Shown here: in pieces, positions 45,564 to 58,605 of the stretch
Layout of the letters: the number at the start of each line of letters is the position of its first letter
How positions within the stretch are numbered: the first letter of the stretch is position 1
Assembly: GCA_963971425.1 (NCBI GenBank)
Contig: OZ020524.1
Span: forward strand, 23,055,022-23,119,021
Reading direction: 5' to 3'
Source: Bryoerythrophyllum caledonicum
Lineage: Eukaryota > Streptophyta > Bryopsida > Pottiales > Pottiaceae
Length of the DNA: 64,000 bases
Notes under the pieces: generated by a model
The model's input: only the letters and a program-made list of their open reading frames with translations
Database searches by the model: none
What the model was told of the DNA's origin: nothing
Program-made: the position numbers and the translations under genes

Positions 45564-46734
45564 TTCTTCGCTGGTGCTTCGGTCCAAAACAAGGAGAGGT
45601 GAGGAGCAGGGTTGAGTTTTGGGAAAGAATATGGGAGTGACTAGACGGTGTTGGACGGAGTGCCATATGGGTGAATGTTGTCAGGGGGGTTGGGGCACAT
45701 ATAAAGAAGTGTAGCTGTGAATTTGTCACGTCTATACTTCTGGGGCTTGTCATGGATTAGTCTATCCATGCAGGGAGAGTGCAGGCAACCCGGCTCTTGG
45801 ATACACTCCAGTGCGTTACAAGCCGCCCTTGTTCGTTTGCGTAATCATCTCTTATCTGTAGTGTCATTGTGTCCAGGCCAGGGCCTATTTTGGTGTTCTG
45901 CATATCAGGCAGCCTTTCGTTATACCTTCTATCCATTCACTTGATTGAGATTCTGGTATTGTATACTTTGTACTACCCCAATGAAGGCCTACATAATTTG
46001 TAGCACATGCGTTCAGGGAAACTACCAAGGACTCAGAGAAGAGGGGCCTTATTTGTACGCGCTACAGACAATTTTTGTGTGCATTGTACCAATTCCTTGG
46101 CAGTCACGATAGTTAGCATGATTAGGGTAAGGTTAGATTCTATCAAGGTTCTTGTGAAACTTTTGGGAAAAGAAATATTAGCGGTCCAGATGCGTCAGTA
46201 CTGGTAGTTATTTATTAGACGACTTGGAATCACATGACTAGGACGAAGTCGTAGCAGTTGGCCTGAATTTGGTCATCTTGAACATAAACATGATTTGTTA
46301 TTTTCTTTTCTTTTTTGAAAGTTGTGTTTTATGCTTCGAAAGTCTACTGAGTTTGATACCCAAGTTTGAACCTGTTGGATGTACAAAACGTAGAGGACTA
46401 CTTATGGATGTCATAAGGAAATGTTGGTGTAGCCCTAACCCTTTTCGAGGCATGACTTCTTTGTAACTCATTCTGTTTGCTGCGGGTATGATATATATTC
46501 TACAGATCCGAAGTTCCATGGTTCGTCTTGAACAGATTCTCTATATACCACAAAATTTCTTGATCCGAAATCCGTATGCATCCTTTGTAGATTTATGTGC
46601 CCCTAGTCCCTATGAAATGGACTTTCTAAATACCAAGGAGATGGACTTTCTAGATACCAAGGAGAGATCTGATCCGGATATCAATACCGACTTATCTTCT
46701 GTTAACCCTTATCTTCTATTCACCTTTAAACGTC
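45564..46734. other. Downstream of the E2 gene, no further gene seen
   Basis: Holds the E2 3' untranslated region and then AT-rich sequence. A 24-bp unit (ATGGACTTTCTA.ATACCAAGGAG) is present twice in tandem at about 46617-46664. No homologous coding sequence recognised. Confidence 0.45.
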
Positions 46735-46945
46735 ATAAGCTGCCAATGGCGGCCATAGTATTCTGCATGTATGGTGTCGTATTTGAACATGGTAAGGTTC
46801 AGGTTCAGATATTGAAATGACCTCCAAATGAAAGATGGTAGTTGAAGAGTCTTCAATCCAAAGGTGTAAGTCTTGCTTAATTTTGATACATTTTTATTAC
46901 TCTACAAGGTAGAATATATGCCTGTATCTACCGTTCCCGATTGAT
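46735..46945 (-). repeat. Dispersed repeat, inverted relative to 12555-12770
   Basis: Reverse complement matches 12555-12770 at roughly three quarters identity, with long identical blocks around the shared CTTACACC and GGATTGAAGA motifs. Confidence 0.75.
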
Positions 46946-47154
46946 GTTTAAGAGTTGAACATTTTTATTCCAAATGTAATTTAAGCACTCACGAGAATAC
47001 AAATGTTTGACCTAGGATTCTATTCTTCCTTTCAATAGATTGAAGAACATCATATGTTATAAAAGACAAAGGGACATGGAAGGCCACGTATGAATGATGT
47101 AGAAAATTGCAACCTCAACTGGGATCAAGAACCTTTAGTTCCAATGATAGGGCG

Positions 47155-47393
47155 GTTAGTTTGTTGTAGCTGTTGTGATTCTTCTTGTTGTAACTAAGGG
47201 ATGTAGGTTGATGTGCAGGGACTTGTAGCAAGAACATTGTAGCCTTACACCATGCACATGCAATCTTACATCCTCTACACTGATGTAGTGTGTGTTGAGT
47301 TAATACAAGAAGTGAACGTTGAGTGGCAAACATGAGTATGTGCATTTTTGTGAGTTCGACACTGCCAGTTGCTATTTAATCTCCATTTCTAAT
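47155..47393 (+). repeat. LTR-like direct repeat, copy 1
   Basis: Highly similar to 50747-50999 (shared GTTAGTTTGTTGTAGCTG start, GTAGGTTGATGTGCAGGGAC, GAAGTGAACGTTGAGTGGCA, and CATTTCTAATA end). The pair brackets copia-type sequence and is read as the LTRs of a plus-strand copia element, although a primer-binding site and target duplication are not clear. Confidence 0.55.
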
Positions 47394-47639
47394 AGATTAT
47401 GGGCCCACAGCGTGGCTGCAGACAGAAGTAGTAACTAGGATTAGTGCCAAATTTGAACAAACAGAATTGATTACACTTTCACATGAACAATACTGTCCAT
47501 GGTATTACCATCATGGACAAAAAGGATTTTATTGCTGGCCTTGAAACATGTCACATATAGAAGTCGACGGTTGGGGAGGTCAATGATGATCACTGCACCA
47601 ATTTGCAAGTACTAGCTTCATTCCCTACGAGACAGGAGT

Positions 47640-48240
47640 CAGTGAGTCTCACTACCTAGGTAGAAAAGTTGACAGGAGACAACTATGGAATATGGAAGTT
47701 CAAAATAAGTGTCATGTTCCACGCTATAAAACTGATGAGTATTGTAGATGACACTTTGTCTAGAAACATCCATGATGACAAAAATGAGTGGACTAACAAG
47801 GATGCAACCTGTCAATCAATTATCATCTTAGCTGTAGATCCCAAGCTTGTGCGGAGACTGATGACGTGCAAAACTATGCAATAGATGTGGCACATGTTAA
47901 GCACTGTCCACAAACAAAATGCAACTAAGAATATACAACTGCTGTAGCAGTGGTTCTTTGATCTCATGATGAAACTGAGCACTTATGTGGTAGACCACAT
48001 TAGTGCGTAGAGCAGTTGGCAAACCAACTCATAGATCTTAGAGAGCCTATGAGTGAGCAAGCCGTGATTTGTAAAGTGATTTGTTCACTACCACAAAGCT
48101 TTTGGTATTTTACAGGTGCATAGGACAGTGTTCCATGAGACTAGCAAAGTGTGGAATCTCTAACATTGAGGCTCCTCAGGGAAGAAGCACACAATCGCAT
48201 GTAAGATATGATAGATGAGGAGGGAGAGATGATTGAAAAT
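47640..48240 (+). pseudogene. Copia gag remnant (plus strand)
   Basis: Conceptual reading gives a Copia-type gag N-terminus (KLTGDNYGIWKFKISVMFHA near 47667-47730), then HMLSTVH...ATKNIQLL, VVDHISA and a SEQAVICKVICSLPQSF-like stretch. Several stops break it. The rest of this element's pol is missing, replaced by the oppositely oriented fragment that follows. Confidence 0.75.
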
Positions 48241-48289
48241 GGACGTCGTTCACAGAGCAGAAACCTGCGTGATTGCACAACTTGTTCTT

Positions 48290-50746
48290 CTACAAGTAGT
48301 ATTGCAGGTGTTGGCGGTTCATGTGTTAATGGTGCAGCTGAAAAGTCAAGAATGGTTTGATCAGAAGGAGGAGATGTAGTTGATGGCTCTAGAAATAAAC
48401 CATTAGTGAATGGATTTTCCTAAAATGTGATTTTGGTTGTGACAAATTCGTAGCCAACTTGAGTTTTGTCAAGGACTACATCTTGGCTTCTATAAATTTT
48501 CCTAGACTGTGGATCAAACAACTGATACCCTTTGCTCTCAAAGTCATATCCTAAAAAAATACACTTGATAGTTTTACTATCAAGTTTGGTTCTTTTGCTA
48601 TCAAGGATATGAACATATGCTAATGACCCAAATATCCTCAAATGTTTAACTAAGGGTTTGATGTTGTAATATTTTTGGTCAGGGGTCATTCCTTGGTTTT
48701 CCCGATTAGGAGTGAGGTTGACAAGATAGTTAGCAATATTGATGGCTTCTGTCCATAAGAAACTAGATAATTGACATGCGGCTACCATGGATCTTGCTTT
48801 CTCAACTATAGTCCTATTTCTTCTTTCACTAACACGGTTTTGCTCAAGAGTTTATGCCATTGTGTGTTGCCGTTGGATTCCACAATTGTCAAGATATGAG
48901 TTAAGCTCATGAGAGAGGTAGTCCCCCTCAATTGGTCCTCAATGTAAAGATATTCCTTCTAGTCTCTTTTTCAATTTTGGCCTTCAATTCAAGAAATTTC
49001 TAAAATGTCTCACTCTTATGTCTCATAAAGTAGACAAAACTCTTCGGAGAGTAGTCATCCGTGAAGGCTACAAAGTATTGAGATCCAGTGAGAGAGGGTG
49101 TGCGGATCGGTCCTACGACATTAGAATGGATAAGTTGAAGTACCTGGTTGGTTTTGTTGAGTCAAACCTTTGAATTACGCTCTATGTTGTCTTCTAGCCA
49201 TGCAATCTCCACATACGCTCCTAAGAGTTGGAAATATAGGTAATCCATGAACTCATTGCATTTCCATAGTGTTGAAGACTAGCATAGTTGAGGTGTTCAT
49301 ATTGTTTATGCCATAAGTGCATAGTTGATTGAGAAACAACCGAATTCACCATAGCTTCATTTTTCTTATTGGTGAATTGATAAAGGCCATTGGTCATATT
49401 CCAATGTCCAATAGCCACTATAGAGTGACTTTGATCTAGAATGAGGCATTGGTTTTCTGAAAAGACTATAGTATGGCCTTGATGAACCAAGAAACCCATG
49501 GACAATGAGTTTCTCTTTAACGCTGATACACACAAAACATGCTCCAAGTTTATTCCATCAAAATGAAACCATGTTTGAACACTAGATGAGCCCACTACCG
49601 CAATACGATAGGCATCACAGTCAGCAATGGTTACATTATGCCCATGAATACTTGCATCAACATGGTGCAAGTTGTCATAGTCACCACTGACATGATGGCT
49701 CGCACTCGAATCCATAAACCAAGTGGCGTCATGATATTCTGCAAGATTAGCCTCCGCTGATCAACTATGTAAATGTCACCCTCAACATAGTTGATAGAAT
49801 AATTACCATAGGGGCAATTTCTTCCAATATGTCCATGGGCTCCATAGTTGTAACAAAAATAGGTTGTTGTATGTAGTTATCTATAGTATAGTACCCAACT
49901 GAGTAGGTATCTACGGATCTATACCTTGCTTGCCTATGCCCTGTTATACCAAGACCAGTGCTGACATATCTGTGCCCGGGCTCGGGTATACCCTGCACCA
50001 TACCCGAGTACCCGGGTGGTTGACTCTGGGGCGGGCCAGGTCAGGGCTGGTAACCTTGGCTGCCGCCCTTGTGGGCTATCGGGCAATGGTAGCCGGCAAA
50101 GCCTACGGGGGGCCTAAAGCCGCCGCTCAAAACACTAAAATTGCCACCTCCGCTTGGGAGTCCATTGGCGTTGCCGCTGAGAAGTATACCTTGACCTCTG
50201 CTCCATGGGTGCCATCCTCATCCTTGCATGCCATTGCGACCCCACATCACTCCTCCTTGGTTTCCTCCACGTCCACGTCTTTATCTCTAATATTGAACGA
50301 ATATCGCCTCTTCATGTCTTTTTCTTTGGTCACGTAAGTTCTTGTATGATTCTGTGAGTTGTTTTTCCATCAGAACATCAAATGAGGGATGAGTAAGATA
50401 AGCAATTCCTTGTATAATCATCTCGTAACTTGGAGGTAGTCCGTTAAGAGCAAGTATGAGAACTTGTCTCTACTAGATTTCACACTCTGGATCTACTCCA
50501 AGGAGTAGTGTTCACTTGTCTCATCTATTTCCAAGCTCCGATACCATGTTGAAACACTATGATGTAAGTTGCTTGATTGATAGTGGCAAAGCGCCAGAAT
50601 ATATACAAGTAAAAGGAGGCTTCACTTGTCCTTGTCATCAATGACTAGGGCTATAGTGTTGTTACAAATCTATAGTGTAGTAAGTAGCTACAATGAAGTG
50701 CGAGGTCAAACAAGGGAGACACAATGTGGTTTGTGATACTCCAACA
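48290..50746 (-). mobile_element. Copia element fragment, minus strand, nested
   Basis: In sense order (high to low coordinates): LTR (50746-50547), tRNA-iMet-type primer-binding site (50546-50535, TGGTATCGGAGC), decayed gag with a knuckle near 49800-49870 whose second Cys is Tyr, protease end (DSSASHHV, usually D-S/T-G-A-S) plus GAG-pre-integrase (49715-49221), integrase core with stops (49200-48800) and integrase C-terminal part (48788-48420, KCIFLGYDFESKGYQLFDP). It stops before RT and RNase H, so only the 5' half is present. Confidence 0.8.
50547..50746 (-). repeat. LTR of the minus-strand copia fragment
   Basis: 200 bp, starting TGTTGAAAC and ending CTCCAACA on the plus strand (TG...CA), directly next to the primer-binding site. 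No second copy is seen in the window. Confidence 0.75.
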
Positions 50747-50999
50747 TGTTAGTTTGTTGTAGCTGTTGTGATCCTTCTAGTTGATACTAAGGGACGTAGG
50801 TTGATGTGCAGGGACCTGTAGAAAGTATGATTGTATAGAGAACAATGTAGCCTTACACCATGAGCATGCAACCTTATGTCTTCTACACTGAATCATGTAG
50901 TGTGTGCTGAGTTAGTACAAGAAGTGAACGTTGAGTGGCAAACATGAGTATGTGCATTTCTATGAGTTTGACATTTTCTGTTGCTATTTAATATGCATT
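50747..50999 (+). repeat. LTR-like direct repeat, copy 2
   Basis: Partner of 47155-47393. It begins TGTTAGTTTG immediately after the minus-strand copia LTR and ends in an A-run. Confidence 0.55.
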
Positions 51000-53416
51000 T
51001 CTAATAAAAAAAAAGAATTGCCACAACACTCTATAAGTAACACTCTGGTTGCTTCCAAATTTTTTAAGAAATTGGAATAGAAAATAACTTAGGGAACGAA
51101 CAGAGAAGAAAGAAAACCAAATAAATAAAAAAAATTAGAGTTAAACCTTGGATCAACTTTGTCTTCAAAAGATTCTCTTCAATCTTTACCATGCCATTAT
51201 TGTCAGGCTTGGAGTGTTCCAAACATATTCCCACTGCAACAACAATAACATAGCAAGAAGGCTCCTTGCATTTGTTTGCACAATAGATTATAGAATCTTT
51301 AGCAAGCTCCACTAAGCCAAAGTGCTGATAAGTATGGTGACACCTAAGTTGGACAAAATTGTTCCAAATGTACCAAAATCCGTAGATGAGTCAACAATGT
51401 CTTTGTATCAACGATGCAACATTGGAGCACCACCTCTCCTTTATACAACTTTGACAACCTTGACTCAAAATATTCACCTTCCAGTTGGACAACATGATCT
51501 TTGGTCTCCTCAATTCCCTTTTGAAGACCAATACTCTAACACATCTCTCTTGAAGATCTTTTTAGACTTTGACAATAAGTGCACCATACTTACAATCATT
51601 TTTTGTATATCATTGACCTAGGACTCAATCCAATTGGGTGCAACGATACTCTTTTCCTCTTTATATTCCCTAAGTTACCTTACCCTTCATATCGATCTTA
51701 AAATTTATGGAACTATATTTTGAACACTGAGCTTCAATGATAATGGAAGCCCTAATCCACTATATGTATTCTTATGCCCCCTTTGCACTCAAAGTTTTGT
51801 ACCACTGCCATGCAATGCACTACCTTCAAGCACTACAAAATAACTTGAATGAGTTCACACTTAAAAAAAACTTGAAGGTGATCTTTTTAAGGAAGGAGGT
51901 AGGAAATGATGGTGGTAGGGAATGTCAGTTTTGTATTGGGAGACCAGAGATAGCAACAATGAATAACATTGATGAGGTAGAGGGTGTTTTCAAAGCGACC
52001 ATTTGCAGATGGTTGTTGTCTTCTATTGCCGCATAGTTGAAACGCCTCCGAACCTTTGCACCAATCTTCTCCGTTATCATGCACTTCGATATGTTTCACA
52101 CAAGGTTTTTGTGAACCCCAAGGTGTTTTGGTGCTTGGACTGTAAGCAGGGGAAGTGCATCGTCAACAACAGGGGGAAGGTACAGAACGCGGACACGGTT
52201 GTCTTTCAATACTACGTGATCTAGAAGCAACCTATCACATTCCTCTCCAAATGAGAAAGATTGTATTTTTGTTTTGCATATTCTTCTTTGAGAATTAGGA
52301 CCAAGGTTTTGTTTTGGTATGCATGCGATTGTGAGGATGTAGTTGTGGGTTTTTGTTGTCGTTTTTCTTAGGTTCGTGTGTGAGATCTAGTTTAGTTGCT
52401 ATAATGGCTTCTTGAATGCAACTGTGAGGATTTGGCTTTCCGTGAATAGAAACTAATTTATATTGTGATGCTTCTGTGGATGGGAAGTCAATTTGTATTG
52501 CGATGCAATTTGTAGTGTTCTTGTTGGTTGAGAAGGCTAGTGTTTGCTTTCACTGTGTGTTGCGCTGCTATTTTGCCAAATACAGTGCTCGTTGTTTTTG
52601 TATAAACAAAAAGCATGGAAGGGGAAGGTAGTAGGTCTGCCCATGTCCTAACAATGGCAGGAAACTTAATTGCAATGTCACCTTGCACGTCCAAACCTCC
52701 GCCATCTTCACTATTTTGTTTCTATTTCAAGTAGATTTTGCACTCCCTATCATACCCATTTACTGTCCCCATACATTTGCTCTATGTGCGTTGATAAAAT
52801 CATCCACATTAACTGCCATGTAGGACGCCAACAAGGATAGTCACATAACTTCCAATTATGGTCTGGTCTGAACATGCATGTTCAAGCCACCGCCCTAACT
52901 TCGTGCTTACCTACTCTTTACCTCTTGGTGTAAAGGGGGCATTAGCAAGGCAACACTACATACTCAAATCAAACACTCCAACATTCTCACCCATGTTCCT
53001 TCACAACCAGTCTCTACCTTCACACTTACTTTCTTTGACTCTCGTAGAGCCTCACGGTAAAAGTTGGTGAGAAATAGCAGACCGCACGCCCAGTTTATTG
53101 GCTACAGCTATAGCTATTGCAAGATAAGGCCATGAGTAAACTACAAAGAAATATCTTTGGTGGGAATGTACATGTCATTATAAACCCGTGTGCACAAGTC
53201 CACATAGCAGCTTTCTTTAGGGTATATAATTTTTTATATTTCCAACAGACGTACTTGACCTAGGACCAAAGTATTTATACACAACACTCTCTAGTATCTC
53301 TTCTCAAATGTCCTCTAGTACAGCCCTGGACAAAAGGGGAAACCAAACTAAACTTTGTAAGTGAATCCTCGTCACTCAAATGTTCAAGACCCCTCTTATC
53401 TACTACCCTTCTGTAA
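51000..53416. other. Gene-poor interval
   Basis: Small ORFs occur, including 51322-51621, 51737-52036 and 52003-52224 on the plus strand, the last coding for a Cys-containing stretch (FWCLDCKQGKCIVNN). None has a recognised domain or splice context, so no gene is called. GC rises slightly at 52000-52250, which may mark a decayed coding remnant. Confidence 0.35.
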
Positions 53417-54352
53417 CCCCTAAGAGCCCAAGTGTACGTGGGTCGTATGTTGGTCGTACGTTTTGGATTTTGGGCAGTTCCTAAAATTCAATTTTAATTT
53501 ATTTTAATTTTTTAAAACACTTGTACTAGATTGTCCTTGATAAGAGCTCCATGGAGATTTTTTTTAATTTTTTTTTGAATTCATGGTTTGAAAGTTAGTA
53601 CCACTCAAAGTTAGATATGGGGGCTCCGGGCAGCTATAAATTTTTGCTAGAAGTCTCTATTGACATTGAGATTTTTCATACATGTAGAGAATATTACCTT
53701 CTTTGAAGATGTCAAAAACAAATTCTTGTCTTTAGTGTAAAAAAACATTTTAACTCAAGTCAAACATTTTTACACATTTCGGGCAACCGGGGAAAAAAAC
53801 CTCATCTTTTCTACATAAAACCTAGAGATCTTCATATTTTCCACTTTTTATATTTTATACAACAATATGTGGTGTAAACCTTCTTATTGACCGTTTAGAT
53901 TATCATTATAAAACATATTAAATCCTCAAAAAATAAATTGTGAATTGACAATTTTTGAACATACACTCCTTGCACACTTATTTTGAATATGCTACACCCC
54001 TTCTCTACCTCTAAAAATTGGTGTATAGGAAACTAACCTCATGCTTAACACAATGGTAAAAGATTTAGACCTTGTGTAGTGCAAAAATATGATACCAAGT
54101 GAAGTGAAAGTCTGTTGATCCATTGAACGCATGGAAGAAAATGAACCGTTTTCTTGACTTCAAACGCTATAATCTTTCAAGCCGTGTGGTCAAAGTGTAT
54201 GAAATTTTGTGAGTATGTTACTTAGTAAGTCTTAATGGAGATCCTATGGTCAAAAGGATAATTATAAGGTTTTATTTCCTTCCTTACTCATTGCACTAGA
54301 ATCAACAATTTTGAAGTGTTTTTGGTGTGAAATTGTCATGGGCTTTTAGGGG
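53417..54352 (+). mobile_element. Non-autonomous TIR element, CCCCTAA family, copy 2
   Basis: 936 bp with a 14-bp inverted repeat, CCCCTAAGAGCCCA at the left and TGGGCTTTTAGGGG at the right (one mismatch). Internal sequence is related to 11689-12544 and 35855-36155. TAA lies directly left and 1 bp past the right end. No ORF of its own; transposase source unknown, with a PIF/Harbinger-like TA-rich trinucleotide target possible. Confidence 0.75.
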
Positions 54353-56400
54353 ATAACATAAAGGAAAAAATCACCATCAAGCAACATGTAGGAAATGAAG
54401 ATTTAAAGAAGCAAAACCCAACATCTGAAACAACACAAAGTATTAACAAATAAATCTATCACGACTTCAATGCACCAAAAATTATAAGGAGGAGCAATGA
54501 AGTGTAAGAAAGAACCATGAACAATGCTTACCTTGAAATCTAACAGGACGTGTAAATGGACTATAAGAATCATAGCTTCAAATTAAAGTGCAAGGATACA
54601 ACACCAACATGCACAAGCGGAAAGCGTGAATGACGGAAAGAAGAACATTAACCTTATGGCGCCCAGTTCATGTTTCTGCAAAACCTATGTGTTGATTTTT
54701 TTCTTTGAATAAATTTGATGGAAATAAAATGCCTAATTTTAGTATCCAACCTTACAAAATTGAACTGAAACCATGATCTAAACTTTGGGAATTTTTTTGC
54801 ACAACATCCAATGGTTGATGGAATATATTATAGTGTTTATTGTTACCGTGTTTTGGTAATGAAAATTGTGGACTTTGGAGGGTATACTACTTCATCCATC
54901 AATAGATTCTCGCAAGAATTTTTGTGCTTTGCATAAAAGAGGTTCACATATGCACTATACTAAAGTTGGTATTTAGTGTTAAGCACAGTAAATGACTTGT
55001 AAATGCTATAAGTTTTACTCTTGATGAATATTTTTACTAAGAGCAGTAACTATTCATACTATTTTGAGAGGATAGTCATTGTAAACATAGTTGGTAGCCT
55101 AGCATCTTGAGAACATATGCGCACTAGGTTGATAGCTTCACATTGACATATCATATGTGAAGAAAACATTTATTCATGATTATAATGATTTTTTCACTTT
55201 TATCTACTTGATTGTATATTACAAAAATATTCCAAAATTATAAAAATTAAAACAAAACTTTTGTATGCAATGAGAGAGGTCAAAAATCACAAAGCAATGA
55301 AGAATCTCATAAAGAGAAATTCCAATCAAAATTTTAAGACCAAAATAATTTTGCATGTATATGTAATTCAACATAGTATGCATCATGGCATAGTGTATTT
55401 GATGTATTTTGTGTTGTATTCCTAGCTTTTCCATGAGTCCTATAACTCCATATCATGATCAAATTTTTGTAGAGTGTTCATGTAATGTGTGCGCAAATAT
55501 GAACTTCAAATTTCACAACCTATTCCTCATGGATTTCATGTAAATTGAATTTTAACACCTCCAAAGTTCCATTTTGGGTCTCGTGGGCTCCAAAGGGTTG
55601 CAAGAGGGATTGGAATGGTAGAAGTTGCCCTCTTTGGGCGCACACAAAAGAAATGAAAGTAGATTTACTCCAAAGTGTTCTTCTTTAATCCAATTTGATT
55701 ATAGATCGGAGATGAAGTGACATGGCCTATGTGAATAGAAGAAGTAGGTGGAAACAATCATTCCATCACCATCCTAATGTTTGAGAGGGGATACCTCAAG
55801 CAGGCATATTTGTACTCATTTTTCATGAATTCACCATTAAGTCTAATGATAAACATTGAAGTTGATATTTCTTGGACTTTCAACATGACATCTTTGTACT
55901 TAAAAAATCAAGTTGGCACAATAAGATTTTAACATCTATAGTTGTAATATGATTTAAAAATCTAAACCAATTCTATATTGAAGATTGAGAGTACAAGGAC
56001 ATTCTGAATGTATCAACTTTCTCAACTTAATACAATGGACACAAGTACAATATTCACAAACATGTTTTGTCCATTTAAAGAGTCTTTGAGCCTCCATCAA
56101 CTCGGGCCTAACTCTAAGAGTTTACATGAATCTCAAATTTGTCTCCTCCTATATCTTTAATATGCCATAAATTTTGTAGTTGGACCACAAATTCTCTTCC
56201 AATTTATAATATGATCAACAATGAAAGGCCACTAGTAAGCAACTTATCACATGTGCATGTTTATAAGTTCCAAGATAATATTAAAAATTATGTAATTAAT
56301 GTATGGATGAACACATGTCAATTTACCTATAACACATGTGAAGTTCAAATAATGAAGAAACACTAGGGTGACACCCAAATTGGCGCCTTGTGCAATTCCA
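54353..56400. other. AT-rich sequence without recognised genes
   Basis: No credible coding region, RNA gene or bounded repeat found. Composition matches the neighbouring repeat-derived DNA. Confidence 0.4.
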
Positions 56401-56637
56401 AGGATAGTGTGCACACTCCTTTGACACCCTCTTGAGGGCTGAAAAATTGTTATTCAACCATGAAATTTTAGACACAAAATTTTCTATATGTTGAAAAAAC
56501 GTGTACCAAATTTCAAGGCCAGAAAATTTATACAAAAAAAGATATAAAAGACTTACCAACAAGGGTAGATGTATGAAAGTTTCCCAGCTGCCAACTTTGA
56601 CACCCTCTCTAGGATTAAAGAATTTTTTTTTCCCCGT

Positions 56638-56930
56638 GGAATTTTGGGAGTGGAAACAAATTTATGTTGATTACACGTGTGAAAAAATTCAAGTCCAAAA
56701 GATCCACAAAAAGAATGATATTCCAAATCTACCAACGGGTGTAGTTTTTGAGAAACAAAGGAGAAAACCGTTTCACAACTTCCAACTTTGACAGCTTTCC
56801 TAGGGTTGAAAATTTGTTACTTCAACATGAATTTTTTTCACAAGTTCATTGTTATGTTGATAACATGTGTGAAAAATTTCAAGGCCAAGGGATACACAAA
56901 AAAATAGTTATTCAAAATCTATCAACGTGT
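56638..56930 (+). repeat. Left long inverted repeat of the Tc1-type element
   Basis: Matches the reverse complement of 58595-58888 at roughly 88 percent, including GATTACACGTGTGAAAAAAT, CCAAATCTACCAACGGGTGT and TGTTGATAACATGTGTGAAA. Confidence 0.85.
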
Positions 56931-57689
56931 GTTAACTGTAGTAACGAATTCAAGGACATGGTGAAAATGTTGAAATATCTTTGACACAACATGCGTCCTC
57001 ATTGAATTTATCCATGTAACACAACGCCTAATCTTAAATGCATCTAAGAAAATTTAGTAACATCCAAATGTAGAAGTGTCGAGTTGTCATTTTAAGAAGA
57101 AACCACTTGCATCATACATGCATGACAAAGTTTCCCCCTCTAAATATCAATTTAGCACTATTGTGTAAACTTAAAGGAATATTGTGTGTGATTTGTGATC
57201 ATTGAATGTTGAAGAAATGGTGAGAGCAAAGAGAGAGGGTGTTATGTGTAAGACATGGAGTAATGTGTTACATGAGTGATGTGATTCATGAGTAATTTAG
57301 TCATGCTTGCTTATCCTTGTTGAGTGATGTGTATGTGGTTATTCTTGTTGTTTATGCCTACTAACATAGACAATTTAGTAATGCATGCTTATGCCTGTTG
57401 ACATAAATAATTTAGTATTGCATGCTTAAGCCTGCTGAGTGATGTGTATGTGGTTATCCCTACTAGACTAAGTGATGTGTATGTGGTTATGCCCAATGGA
57501 CTGAGTGTTGTGATTGAGTGATTGTTGTTGAGTGACTGATTTAATATGAAATTGTTAATGTTGTTAATGAGAGTTTAAGGTTTTGTTAGCCTAGTAAAAG
57601 AAAGTCCAACATATTTCACATAGCAATTTCAGGTGAAATTTGTGGACGTATTATAGGTATGAGTGAGGGAGGGAGTATCCAAGTTCAAA

Positions 57690-58605
57690 ATGCAGCCACT
57701 ATCGGCGTTTCCATTAGAACAGTTTAGAGAAGATGGAACTTACAAGCTCAAACCTTGTGGTGGAAGTCACACTACAAAACTTAGTGATAGAGATGTGCAT
57801 AGTATTTTGCCTTACTCAAAAAATTATTGTCGCGTGTTAATATAAGAGATTGCCAATATATGCCCTACTCTAGTGTGTGGACGTACCATTCAAAGGCTCT
57901 TATGTAGAAGTGACATTTTTTTAGCTGAATTGAGGTCAAAAAACCTCTTTTGACACCATGTCACATATATCAAACGTTGGCTTTTGCTCATAAATATTGT
58001 GGATGGAGCGCAAAAGATTGGGAGCGTATTGTTTAGACAGATGAATCTACATTTGAAATTGAGAAAAATTTGAGGCAAATTTATGTTTGGAGAACTGCAT
58101 ATGAGCGTTATTCATTAAATTATATAGTTCCTACTTTTGAAAGTGGACGGACTTCTTTGATGATTTGAGGGGCATTGCCGGAGGGCAAAAGTCAGAACTT
58201 GTTTTATGCTTAAAATTGACGTTTTGCAAAGGATTTCATGGAAGTGGTTTACAAAGAGGAATTGTCTCATTTCATGGATAAAGTTCCACATGCACAACTC
58301 ATGGAAGATGGCGCACCCGTCCATCGTAGCAAAATGTGTGAAGAATGGAGACAAATGCGCCTTCTTGAGAAGCTCAATTGGCCTGCAAACTCTCCCGATC
58401 TCAATCCAATTAAGAACTTGTGGAAGATTCTAAAAGATGCAATACAACGTGACAAGGCATGTCCTAGAAACATAAATGCGTTAAAGATAGTTCTTGAAAG
58501 AGAGTGGAAATCAATTAGTGATACAAAGCTTTTTCAATTCTGCCATTCTATGCCCTCTAGGTTACAAACGGTGATTGAAGCTAATGGAGGACATACACGT
58601 TGGTA
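57690..58605 (+). pseudogene. Tc1/mariner (DDE_3-type) transposase remnant
   Basis: N-terminal HTH-like stretch from about 57690 (PLSAFPLEQFREDGTYKLKPCGG...LSDRDVHSI) followed by stops. The C-terminal catalytic part is open from about 58238: QLMEDGAPVHRSKMC with the second catalytic Asp, then LNWPANSPDLNPIKNLW. The family has E in NPIENLW as third catalytic residue; here it is Lys (GAG to AAG). The frame ends GGHTRW-stop at 58605, inside the right inverted repeat. The first catalytic Asp region near 58030-58060 is disrupted. Inactive. Confidence 0.8.

Noticed and set aside
52003-52224. A 73-codon frame with several Cys residues as a small zinc protein gene
   Set aside because: No paired CxxC geometry matching a known finger, no splice or homology support; kept only as part of a gene-poor interval.
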